The notes under the pieces were generated by a model. It was not told where the DNA came from. It did no database searches and saw only the letters and a list, made by a program, of their open reading frames with translations. A stretch of 64,000 nucleotides of DNA, taken from the NCBI GenBank assembly GCA_002361625.1, contig DETL01000002.1, forward strand, positions 1-64,000. Direction: 5' to 3'. This document shows, piece after piece, positions 7,630-15,891 of the stretch (its first letter is position 1; every line of letters begins with the position of its first letter). The position numbers were made by a program, and so were the translations under genes. The stretch is from Bacteroidales bacterium UBA3289 (GTDB lineage Bacteria; Bacteroidota; Bacteroidia; Bacteroidales; UBA932).

Positions 7630-10496
7630 GGACGGCGGAACCGGAACGTTTCGATGGCATGGTGGCCGAGGCGCAACTTCACGACGTCTGAGCCGACCGG
7701 CTCCGCCGGCCCGGTTTCCTCCTCGACCAGATTGCAGCGGGCGACGGACGCCGCCTTGAAAGGAAGCCGTACCGTAACCTCCTTGTCCACGCCTTCCATC
7801 TCCACGAGCCGCAGGATGATGCCGTCTCCGTCATCCGCTTTCTTCAGGGTCGAGATCCAAACCAGCGGGTCGGACAGATCCAGATAGGAATGCGACGAGG
7901 GCATCGTCCCGGCCCTGTTCTCCTTGACGGCCACCGTGAAGGGATGGTTCTCCTCCAAAGCCATGGCATACCCGTTCTTCCACCCCTCGGGATGTGACGT
8001 GACCGAAAAGTGGAATTCGTGGGTACCGGTCTGGTGATACCAGTTGCCCAGGTGGTGGCAGCTCTTGTGGGAGGAGAGCAGAATCCCCTGCAGCACCGGG
8101 TAGTCTGCCACTTCACGGGACGGGTCGATCCAGTCGCACACGGCCACGCAGGAGGACATTGTCACGCCCAGGCCGTTTCCGTTCGAGGAGATGAAATTCC
8201 CGACTTCGCGCGGGTGGCTGTCTTCGGGATGATGGACATAGGTTCCCCAGCCGCTGTACCCCATGGGCACCATGTCCAGTTCATCCTGGCCCACATGGGA
8301 CACGGCCATGGGCACCTCATAGACGACATCCGCGTCCCGCAGCGTCTGGTTGGTCGGGAACAGGATCCGGAACTGGCGGTTCTGCGCTCCGTTGAAGTCC
8401 TCCAGGGTGATGTCGAAGTCGATCTTCTTGACCGTATGGTAGAACGTAATCCGCTGGACAACCGTTGTATTGGACATCTTTACCCGGTTTTCGAAACGGA
8501 CGGACAGCGGGCCTTCCTCCACGATCCGCCAATGGGCCGGGAACTCATGGAGCGCGGACATGTCCGTCGGGGTCACGTCCGTGATCCGCACGAACTCCCC
8601 GGCTCCGTTGCCCGCATATTTGACGTCGATGATATCGCCGAAGGAGAAGTGCTCCCGGGCCATGACGTCCTTGCCGAGCTGCCTGTCGTAGAGCCGGACG
8701 ATGCCGCCGTCGCCCAGGATCGCCTCATAATAGGCATTGGAATAATGATTGGCTCCGTACAGGACCCCTTCCGGGGCGGAAGGACCGGCCTTCCCCTTGG
8801 AAGGGACGACCTGGTATTTCGCATAGCCCATTCCCGGCACGGAGGCGAGGAAGCGGACGAACGTGGAATCTCCCCTCCGGACACACTGGGAAGGGATTCT
8901 CTCTCCGTTCGCATTCTTCACGACGACCTCCGGCGTCCCGACGTACACCTCCGCCACGGAGCACCGATCCCAGGGAAGGTCGTTGAAGAGGATGCGGTCA
9001 CCCTTGGCGCCCCTCACCTTTCCAGCAATGCCCTGGGCGGCCCGGAGCGTCAGTTCCTCGCCGATCTTCCGGGCCACCGCCAGCGAGTCGGCGAAGATCC
9101 GGTCGGTGATCTCCCCGTTCTTGCCGCCCTGGCCATGGTCGGGATAAATCGAGGCCATCCAGCCCCGGTCCAGTTCCGCCCGGGGATAATCGTTCCCGTC
9201 CAGCGCATGGACCGTCGAGAAAAACTCTGCAGCCGGCAGGGCGACCGCCGCACGGCGCTTGTTCAGCGTCTCGTCATAATGCGCCGGCCCATGGATGTAC
9301 AGCCAGAGGTTCGGGCGCTCGCCGGCGATCTTCCGGGCCTGTACGCGCGGATCGTCCATCACGGAGAAAAACGCTTCGGCCGTGGAATACTTCATGTGGG
9401 GCAGCGGGACTTCGGACTTGTCCGCGATATCGTTCCAGGCACGGATGATCGGCGTGAACGACTCCGGCTTGGAGGCATCGTTGCTCACAAGAATGGCGTA
9501 GGTGGGAGGGAGGTTGCGCTCCCGGTAGTAATCCTCCCAGAGCCGGAGGCAGTCACCCACTTTCCGGAACGCATGGAGCACGCCCAGGTCGAAGAAGTGC
9601 CAGACCATCGTTTCCCAGCCATAATGGCCGACGGAAAAGGTCCTGACCGACGATCCGTCCGGACTGTACCAGTCGTAAAGGCCTTCGTGCATCCGGGAGA
9701 TGAACAGATGCGGAATCCCGCTCTTGGAGAGGATCTGGGGCATCTGGAGCGTCCGGCCGGGAACGTCCATGTTGTTGGCCGTCCGGTCGTCGCAGCCCGG
9801 AAGGTTCTCCCGGATCCATTTCCGGCCGAAATAGGCCTGCCGCACCAGCTGTTCGCCGGAAGAGAGGCCCTCGTAACACTGGTTGAAAGTGGCGCCCCAG
9901 TTGAAGCGGCCTTCCTGATACCGTCGGATCACCTCCTCCTTCCGCTCGGGATGCGCTTCCAGGAATTCCATCAGATTGAGCGTCTGTTCCATCTCGAAGG
10001 TGAAGTCCGGATCCTCCCGCATCATGTCCAGGGCCGGGATGATGATGTCCTCGATCCGCTCGTTCCGGCAATACTCGGGCGTATCCATCCAGGCGATGTC
10101 CTGATGGGAGGACTGGATGATATGGATCTCCCCGTTCTGGAATACCCCCCAGTCCTTCCTGACCGGAGCCGGAATCCTGACGGAGGAGACGCACTTTCCA
10201 TTCACGAGGATTTCCAGCAGGTTCGATTCATCCACCATCGGAGTCCATACGAGCACGCTGTCCGGGCGGCCCGTCGCGGTCCAGGGGATGGCCGTCCCGT
10301 CAAGACGGAAAGCGGCTCCGCTGACAAGCGGCCGGTCGAGTACGACGCTCGTCAACACCTTCAGCCGGCCTTCCCGGGTCTCATAGGTCAAGGGGTCGGC
10401 AGGAGAGGTTCTGAGGATGGTCTGGGCACCGAGGGTCCCGTCCAGGAGAAGGAAGCAGGACAGGACGGAGAGAACAACTTTGCGAAAATCTTTCAT
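7626..10496 (-). CDS. Exported GH38-like alpha-mannosidase
   Basis: This 956-residue protein starts MKDFRKVVLSVLSCFLLLDG with a signal peptide cut after LGA; a longer frame reaching 10571 would put 25 extra residues before it. The GH38 zinc site is seen in HIIQSSHQDIAW (His and Asp ligands, ~residue 125), the nucleophile region in NNMDVPGRTLQMPQILSKSG (~260) and further barrel motifs in HYGWETMVWHF and PLPHMKYSTAEAFF. The C-terminal ~500 residues are the beta-rich mannosidase domain (KKIDFDITLEDFNG). It probably acts on mannosides in the periplasm. It is monocistronic and convergent with metF. Confidence 0.88.
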   Translation of the reverse strand: MKDFRKVVLSVLSCFLLLDGTLGAQTILRTSPADPLTYETREGRLKVLTSVVLDRPLVSGAAFRLDGTAIPWTATGRPDSVLVWTPMVDESNLLEILVNGKCVSSVRIPAPVRKDWGVFQNGEIHIIQSSHQDIAWMDTPEYCRNERIEDIIIPALDMMREDPDFTFEMEQTLNLMEFLEAHPERKEEVIRRYQEGRFNWGATFNQCYEGLSSGEQLVRQAYFGRKWIRENLPGCDDRTANNMDVPGRTLQMPQILSKSGIPHLFISRMHEGLYDWYSPDGSSVRTFSVGHYGWETMVWHFFDLGVLHAFRKVGDCLRLWEDYYRERNLPPTYAILVSNDASKPESFTPIIRAWNDIADKSEVPLPHMKYSTAEAFFSVMDDPRVQARKIAGERPNLWLYIHGPAHYDETLNKRRAAVALPAAEFFSTVHALDGNDYPRAELDRGWMASIYPDHGQGGKNGEITDRIFADSLAVARKIGEELTLRAAQGIAGKVRGAKGDRILFNDLPWDRCSVAEVYVGTPEVVVKNANGERIPSQCVRRGDSTFVRFLASVPGMGYAKYQVVPSKGKAGPSAPEGVLYGANHYSNAYYEAILGDGGIVRLYDRQLGKDVMAREHFSFGDIIDVKYAGNGAGEFVRITDVTPTDMSALHEFPAHWRIVEEGPLSVRFENRVKMSNTTVVQRITFYHTVKKIDFDITLEDFNGAQNRQFRILFPTNQTLRDADVVYEVPMAVSHVGQDELDMVPMGYSGWGTYVHHPEDSHPREVGNFISSNGNGLGVTMSSCVAVCDWIDPSREVADYPVLQGILLSSHKSCHHLGNWYHQTGTHEFHFSVTSHPEGWKNGYAMALEENHPFTVAVKENRAGTMPSSHSYLDLSDPLVWISTLKKADDGDGIILRLVEMEGVDKEVTVRLPFKAASVARCNLVEEETGPAEPVGSDVVKLRLGHHAIETFRFRRP

Positions 10497-10581
10497 GGTC
10501 AAGCGCTTTAACGAAGGACTCCTTAAAGTTGCATATTTTTGGCGAGAAAAACAACGATTTTCAATTCTCACGAATTAACCG

Positions 10582-10589
10582 TACATTTG
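10582..10589 (+). promoter_or_regulatory. -7 box of the exporter gene
   Basis: TACATTTG lies 25 bases before the ATG at 10615. A T-rich stretch near 10557-10561 could serve as the -33 element. The divergent mannosidase gene starts about 85 bases away. Confidence 0.45.
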
Positions 10590-10614
10590 TAGGATTTAAT
10601 TGAAGTTCCGAAGC

Positions 10615-13092
10615 ATGCACCGGATATTTGTTCCGATCTATCATTTTTTCCAGCGGCACAAGGCGCTCATGTACGCGCTCATGGCCGTCAGTTTCCTCCT
10701 TTTCGCCGCCTTCGGCATCCAGCTCCGCTACGAGGAAGACATCGTCAAGCTGCTGCCGCGGTCCAGTACGGACAACGAATTGGCCTTCAGCGATATCGGC
10801 TTGAAGGACAAGGTCTTTGTCCAGATCACGTCGGCCGATCCGGCGAACCCCGTGGATCCGGCCCGGCTGGGCGAATGCATCTCGGAGTTCTCCGACAGCC
10901 TCCTGCAGCGGGATACGGCCGGCCGGTTCATCGCCGGCATTCTCCATTCCATCGACATGGGCACGATGCTCGGGGCGATGGACTATGGTTTCGAGCACCT
11001 GCCGTCGTTCATCGACACCTCCCTGTACGCCGCCTTCGAAGCGGCGCTGGAACCGGACGCCGTCCGGGTGCAGATGGAGGAGAACCTGCGGCTGCTGGAA
11101 GAGGACATGACCGGCGAGAACACGCAGCTCGTGTCCATGGACCCGCTGGGACTGAGGAACTTCATGCTGGGGGACCTCCTGGGAGAAGACGGCGGTTCCG
11201 CCGGGGGCTATACGATCGAGGACGGGCATTTCTTCTGCCCGGACAAGACCGTGGCGCTGGCCTTCCTGTCGCCCAGCTTCCCGACGCTGGATTCCTGGGC
11301 GGCGCAGCGGTTCTACAATCTCCTGTCCAAGGAGCGGAAGGCCTTCGAGGCCTCCCATCCCGACATCCGCGTCCTGGTCCACGGGACGCCCCTCGGCAGC
11401 GTATCCAACGCCAGCACGATCCGGGGCGACCTCCTGATGACCGTGGGCATTTCCCTCCTCATCATCCTGGTCATCCTGCTGCTCAGCTTCCACAGCTGGA
11501 CCTTCATCTGGCAGCAGGTCGTCCCCATCCTGTACGGAACGGTCTTTTCACTCGCCTGCATGTACTGGATCAAGGGGTACATGTCCCTGATGGCCCTGGG
11601 CCTCGGGGCCATCGTCCTGGGTGTCGCCATCAGCTACTGCCTGCATGTACTCATCCACCATTACTATGTGGGGGACGTGGAGCAGATGCTCCTGGAAGAA
11701 TCCACGCCGGTCACCCTGGGGTGCATCACGACGGTCGGCGCTTTCCTGGGCCTGGTTTTCACGGAAAGCGACCTGCTCAGGGACTTCGGCCTTTTCGCCA
11801 CCTTCGCCCTCGTCGGGAATACCTTCTTCGCCCTCGTGTTCCTGCCGCACTTCATGAAGCCGGAGCAGGTGAAGTTCAAGAAATACAAGGGATTCCACAT
11901 CATTGACCGGATCAACGACCTTCCCTGGGACCGCAACCGCTGGGTCCTGGGCGTACTGGCCGCCGTCGTCATTGCGGGCATCGCCATGAGCCACCGGGTG
12001 AAGTTCGACAGCGACCTGAGGAATCTGGACTACGACGAGCCGCTCCTGACCGAGAGCCAGAATCTGTACAACGAGAAGAACGCCAACGGGTTCATGAACC
12101 TCTATTTCGCCGCGTACGACGAGGATCTGGACCAGGCGCTGCGGAACAACAAGGTGCTGATGCACAAGCTGGATTCCCTCTCGGAAGCAGGCCTGGTCCG
12201 GAGCTATACCTCCCTGGTTCCGCTGCTGTTCCAGCCGCGGGAGGACCAGGAGGCACGCATCGCCGCCTGGAACGCCTTCTGGACGCCGCAGCGCAAAGCC
12301 CTCGCCACCGAACGCCTCGCCGACGCCGCCCGCCGCTGCGGACTCCGGCCGTCCCTGTTCCTTCCCTTCCAGGCCCTCCTGGAAGCCGATTATGAGCCCG
12401 GGGACCTGTATGCGGCCGAGGTTTTCCCGACCGAACTCGTGAACAACTACATCGAACGGCAGGAAAGCGGAAGGTACATGGTATTCACCAACGTAGCCTT
12501 CCGTCCGGAAGATACGGATGCCGTCTCCGACGCCCTCGTCGCCGGGCCGGGCGCCCTCGTCCTGGAACCGTTCTACTACTGCCGCGACATGGTGGAGATC
12601 GTCCATGACGACTTCAACACCACCCAGTGGATTTCCTCCCTGTTCGTGTTCCTGGTGCTCCTGTTCGCGTTCCGGAACTTCATCACGGCTTTCGTCGCCT
12701 TCCTCCCGATGTTCCTGAGCTGGTATGTCCTGCAGGGGCTGATGGCCCTCCTCGGGTTGGAATTCAACCTGATCAACATCGTCATCTCCACCTTCATCTT
12801 CGGAATCGGGGTGGACTACAGTATCTTTGTCATGGAAGGGCTGCTGACGGAGGCGCGGACCGGCCAGCGGGACAAACTGGAATACCACAAGGTAGCCATC
12901 GTCTTCTCGGCGCTGGTCCTTGCCATCGTAGTCCTGTCGCTTGTATTTGCCCGGCACCCGGCCATCCGGTCCATCGGCATCATCACCCTGATGGGCATGG
13001 CCGTCACGATCCTCCTGACCTATTCCCTGGAGCCGTTCCTTTTCCGCCAGCTTCTCAAGTGGGGCTGGTACCGGAAAAGCATCGGAGCCTAA
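10615..13092 (+). CDS. RND-superfamily (MMPL-like) membrane exporter
   Basis: The protein has 825 residues from the ATG; a TTG codon in frame 15 bases upstream is a poorer start. The RND plan is clear: TM1 near residues 18-36 (ALMYALMAVSFLLFAAFGI), a large periplasmic loop, a cluster of helices at ~275-420 (LLMTVGISLLIILVILLLSF, YMSLMALGLGAIVLGVAISY), a second loop, and a second cluster at ~670-820 with the inner-helix motif FIFGIGVDYSIFVMEG. Bacterial members move lipids or lipid-linked compounds in the inner membrane. It is convergent, with overlapping stops, with a LolA-like gene, a pair that is often found together in envelope lipid systems. Confidence 0.85.
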   Translation: MHRIFVPIYHFFQRHKALMYALMAVSFLLFAAFGIQLRYEEDIVKLLPRSSTDNELAFSDIGLKDKVFVQITSADPANPVDPARLGECISEFSDSLLQRDTAGRFIAGILHSIDMGTMLGAMDYGFEHLPSFIDTSLYAAFEAALEPDAVRVQMEENLRLLEEDMTGENTQLVSMDPLGLRNFMLGDLLGEDGGSAGGYTIEDGHFFCPDKTVALAFLSPSFPTLDSWAAQRFYNLLSKERKAFEASHPDIRVLVHGTPLGSVSNASTIRGDLLMTVGISLLIILVILLLSFHSWTFIWQQVVPILYGTVFSLACMYWIKGYMSLMALGLGAIVLGVAISYCLHVLIHHYYVGDVEQMLLEESTPVTLGCITTVGAFLGLVFTESDLLRDFGLFATFALVGNTFFALVFLPHFMKPEQVKFKKYKGFHIIDRINDLPWDRNRWVLGVLAAVVIAGIAMSHRVKFDSDLRNLDYDEPLLTESQNLYNEKNANGFMNLYFAAYDEDLDQALRNNKVLMHKLDSLSEAGLVRSYTSLVPLLFQPREDQEARIAAWNAFWTPQRKALATERLADAARRCGLRPSLFLPFQALLEADYEPGDLYAAEVFPTELVNNYIERQESGRYMVFTNVAFRPEDTDAVSDALVAGPGALVLEPFYYCRDMVEIVHDDFNTTQWISSLFVFLVLLFAFRNFITAFVAFLPMFLSWYVLQGLMALLGLEFNLINIVISTFIFGIGVDYSIFVMEGLLTEARTGQRDKLEYHKVAIVFSALVLAIVVLSLVFARHPAIRSIGIITLMGMAVTILLTYSLEPFLFRQLLKWGWYRKSIGA

Positions 13093-13607
13093 TACTTGAA
13101 CGTGTACTCGGTCTCGATGCCGGTGAACTCGTCCAGGACCATCCGGACGGGACGTCCCTTCTTGTCATAGTCCATGATGATGCGGGAGTAGCCCTTGACG
13201 GCCTGCTTCCGCGCCATGATGGTGACCGTTTTGATACCGCCTTTCTCCTCGACGACGAGATTCGCGTCATTCTCCTTCGCGGCCGCCTCGTAATTGCCGG
13301 TGATGCAGTTGAGGAGCGTGTTGCGGAGGTTCCGCATATAGGCGTTCTTGGAAGTGTCCACGGTGATGGCCTTCCCCTTGACGGCATTCTTGAACTGGTT
13401 TCCGTCGATGATCAGGTATTCTCCCTGCGGTTCGTCGTACATCATGGACAGTTGGTCCGGCGCCGTGAAGGTGACCGTCCCCGATCCGGGAATGACTTTA
13501 TGGACAGCCTTGAGGGTCTTTTTCTGGGTGAACGTGCAACTGAGATCCTGGGCACCGGCGCTCAGTCCGAGGAGGGCCAGGCATAAAAAAACAAAAATCT
13601 TCTTCAT
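13089..13607 (-). CDS. LolA-like periplasmic lipoprotein carrier
   Basis: This 172-residue protein starts MKKIFVFLCLALLGLSAGAQ, a signal peptide cut after GAQ; the alternative ATG three codons upstream gives the same product. The mature part follows the LolA/LolB-like fold pattern: SCTFTQKKTLKAV, GSGTVTFTAPDQLSMMYDEP, GEYLIIDGNQF and the late strand RPVRMVLDEFTGIETEYTFKY. The family carries lipids or lipoproteins across the periplasm. The gene shares stop bases 13089-13092 with the RND exporter, which makes a functional link plausible even though they are transcribed toward each other. Confidence 0.75.
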   Translation of the reverse strand: MKKIFVFLCLALLGLSAGAQDLSCTFTQKKTLKAVHKVIPGSGTVTFTAPDQLSMMYDEPQGEYLIIDGNQFKNAVKGKAITVDTSKNAYMRNLRNTLLNCITGNYEAAAKENDANLVVEEKGGIKTVTIMARKQAVKGYSRIIMDYDKKGRPVRMVLDEFTGIETEYTFKY

Positions 13608-13672
13608 TTCATTCATGCAAAATCCGTCGGTTTGCAGCAAAAAATGTACCTTTGTATTCCAAGAAAGCTACT

Positions 13673-14854
13673 ATGGAAACAAACATCGGCCTTTTCAACG
13701 AATCCTTCCCGCCCATCATGGACGGTGTCGCCATCTGCGTGGAGAATTACGCGAAGTGGATGCAGAAGATGGCGGGCGGCGTCTCGGTCATCACCCCCAG
13801 CGCCTCCGGGGCGGACTATTCCCAGTACGACTTCGAAGTGCTGGATTACTTCTCCGTCCCCGTCCCGTTCCGGAAACCGTACGTGGCCGGCATCGGCGAG
13901 GTGGACCCGACCTTCCTCGCGAAGATCGTCAAGCGGCCCTTCAAGATCGTCCACGCCCACTCCCCCTTCATCGCCGGCCGGATCGCCTCGCACGTCGCCT
14001 CGCTCCGCAACATCCCCCTTGTGGCGACATTCCATAGCAAGTACCGGGAGGATTTTTCCCGGGTCATCCCCTCCGACCTCCTGGTCAATCAGGCCATCAA
14101 GCTGGTCGTCGAGTTCTATGAGCGCGCCGACGAGGTCTGGGTTCCCCAGGAATCCGTCATCGACGTCCTCCGGGAATACGGCTACAAGGGACCGGTGGAA
14201 GTGGTGATGAACGGCAGCGACCTCGTCGCCGACTATCCCGACGCCTATTTTGCCGATGCGCGGAACAAACTGGGAATCGCCCCGGACGAGTTCGCCCTCC
14301 TGTTCGTGGGACAGCATATCTGGGAAAAGAACGTCCGGATGATCATCGACGCGCTGGAGCAGCTCAAGGACATCCGCTTCCGGATGTTCTTCGTCGGAAC
14401 CGGCTACGCGGCTTCCGAGATGAAGAAACTGGTCAGCGAGAAAGGATTGGACGACCGGGTGACCTTCGCCGGCGTCATCAAGGACCGGGAACAGTTGAAG
14501 CAGTATTACGCCGCGGCGGACCTGTTCCTGTTCCCTTCCCTGTACGACACGGACGGCATCGTGGTCAAGGAGGCGGCCGCCCTGCACACGCCTTCCGTCA
14601 TGCTGGAAACGGCGACGGCGGCATCCATCCTGCAGAATGACGAGAACGGATTCGTGGTTCCGGACAGTCTCGAGGCCTTCACGGAGCGGGTCCGGACGCT
14701 GGCGGGAGATCCGGAACGCGTGCGCCGCGTGGGGCTCCAGGCGTCCCGCACCCTGGTGCGCAGCTGGGAGGACGTCGTGGGCGAGGTCCTGGACCGGTAT
14801 AACCACATCATCGGACGAAAGTTCCTGATTCCCATCAAAAAGCCGCAGAAATGA
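13673..14854 (+). CDS. GT4-type glycosyltransferase
   Basis: This 393-residue cytoplasmic GT-B enzyme starts METNIGLFNESFPPIMDGVA, typical of GT4 enzymes that work on membrane lipids. The N-terminal domain holds IVHAHSPFIAGRIA and ATFHSKYRED. The C-terminal domain has FVGQHIWEKN, the donor-site region and the E-rich motif DGIVVKEAAALHTPSVMLE. An in-frame ATG at 13652 overlaps a TACCTTTG promoter box (13647-13654) and was not chosen. Relatives glycosylate diacylglycerol or lipid carriers; the acceptor here is unknown. Its stop overlaps the next ATG, so it heads a three-gene operon (13673-18309). Confidence 0.85.
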   Translation: METNIGLFNESFPPIMDGVAICVENYAKWMQKMAGGVSVITPSASGADYSQYDFEVLDYFSVPVPFRKPYVAGIGEVDPTFLAKIVKRPFKIVHAHSPFIAGRIASHVASLRNIPLVATFHSKYREDFSRVIPSDLLVNQAIKLVVEFYERADEVWVPQESVIDVLREYGYKGPVEVVMNGSDLVADYPDAYFADARNKLGIAPDEFALLFVGQHIWEKNVRMIIDALEQLKDIRFRMFFVGTGYAASEMKKLVSEKGLDDRVTFAGVIKDREQLKQYYAAADLFLFPSLYDTDGIVVKEAAALHTPSVMLETATAASILQNDENGFVVPDSLEAFTERVRTLAGDPERVRRVGLQASRTLVRSWEDVVGEVLDRYNHIIGRKFLIPIKKPQK

Positions 14855-15879
14855 AAAAGATCAAGAATACCCTCTGGATTTCGGGATGTTTCCTCCTGGT
14901 CGGGGTGAACGTCGCCTTCTTCCTGCTCTTCCCCCGCCTGGCGTCGGGCATTGCCATCGTCCTCTCCAACGTGGTCACGCTGCTGCTTACCTTCCTGGCC
15001 TTCAAGCCCATCAACGACTGGCTGCAGGCGGACCTGGTGGAGCGGCAGGAGCAGCTCATCGCGAAGCTGGAAAAAGACCGGGAACTGGAACAGAAAGTCC
15101 AGGCCCTGGAAATCGAGAACCGCGAACTGACGAGCAAGCTGGACACCCGCAGCCAGACCGTCACCCTCCCCTCCCACATCGACTACACCTTCAAGGTGGA
15201 GCAGATGCAGTATGCCAAGCAGGGCTATGTCGTGAAGGAGGAGGCCCTGGACACCCTGGATCCCGAAAAGTTCGACATTCCCGGCCGGAAGTTCCTGGAC
15301 GTCCTGCTGGAGGACAGCATGATCCGGGATGCCGCCATCCGCAAGATCCTGTATATCCACAAGTTCTACTACAAGGTCTCCCTGGGCATCGACTTCAGCA
15401 AGATGATGTACGCCATCGACGGCGGGCGCGTCCTGTTCTGGGGCGCCCGGTTCGAGAAGCTCCACGACATCTCCAGCGAAATGCTCCCGGAGCACGGGGA
15501 CATCGACCGCTGCGACATCCTCAAGGTCACCGGCGACAAGACCGAAATCCGCTCCGGCAAGGAGTACGAAGGGTTCAAGGCCCAGTACCGCCAGGCCCAG
15601 GCCAAGGAGGTGAAGACCGGGATGGAGGAAGAGGTGGGCGCCCTGTGCAGCCAGTACACCGCCGCCCTCCAGGAGAGTATCCGGAGCCGCTTCGGCGACC
15701 GGGTGGAGTTTGTCGATTCCATCGAAGACCACCGGGACAAGACCTGGTACTCCCTCAAGGCCAGCACCGACCGGACGGTCCAGGAGATCGCCGGCAACAT
15801 GCTCATGCTCACCACGGTGATGAACCGCACCCAGGCCATCGGCAAAGAAGCGGGTGCGAGACTGCTGGAAGAAGCGTAA
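14851..15879 (+). CDS. Two-helix membrane protein with coiled coil, DUF4230-like
   Basis: The 342-residue protein has two N-terminal membrane helices (~8-28 and 33-52), then a charged heptad region (~58-95, ERQEQLIAKLEKDRELEQKV) and a soluble domain of ~240 residues. That domain contains DYTFKVEQMQYAKQGYVV, YYKVSLGIDFSKMMYAIDGG and RVLFWGARFEKLHD, which fits DUF4230-type proteins (a short repeating beta motif that binds something near the membrane), but this is a pattern-based guess. It overlaps the glycosyltransferase by 4 bases and is followed 12 bases later by the patatin gene. No enzymatic residues could be named. Confidence 0.7.
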   Translation: MKKIKNTLWISGCFLLVGVNVAFFLLFPRLASGIAIVLSNVVTLLLTFLAFKPINDWLQADLVERQEQLIAKLEKDRELEQKVQALEIENRELTSKLDTRSQTVTLPSHIDYTFKVEQMQYAKQGYVVKEEALDTLDPEKFDIPGRKFLDVLLEDSMIRDAAIRKILYIHKFYYKVSLGIDFSKMMYAIDGGRVLFWGARFEKLHDISSEMLPEHGDIDRCDILKVTGDKTEIRSGKEYEGFKAQYRQAQAKEVKTGMEEEVGALCSQYTAALQESIRSRFGDRVEFVDSIEDHRDKTWYSLKASTDRTVQEIAGNMLMLTTVMNRTQAIGKEAGARLLEEA

Positions 15880-15891
15880 ACCATTCCTGAA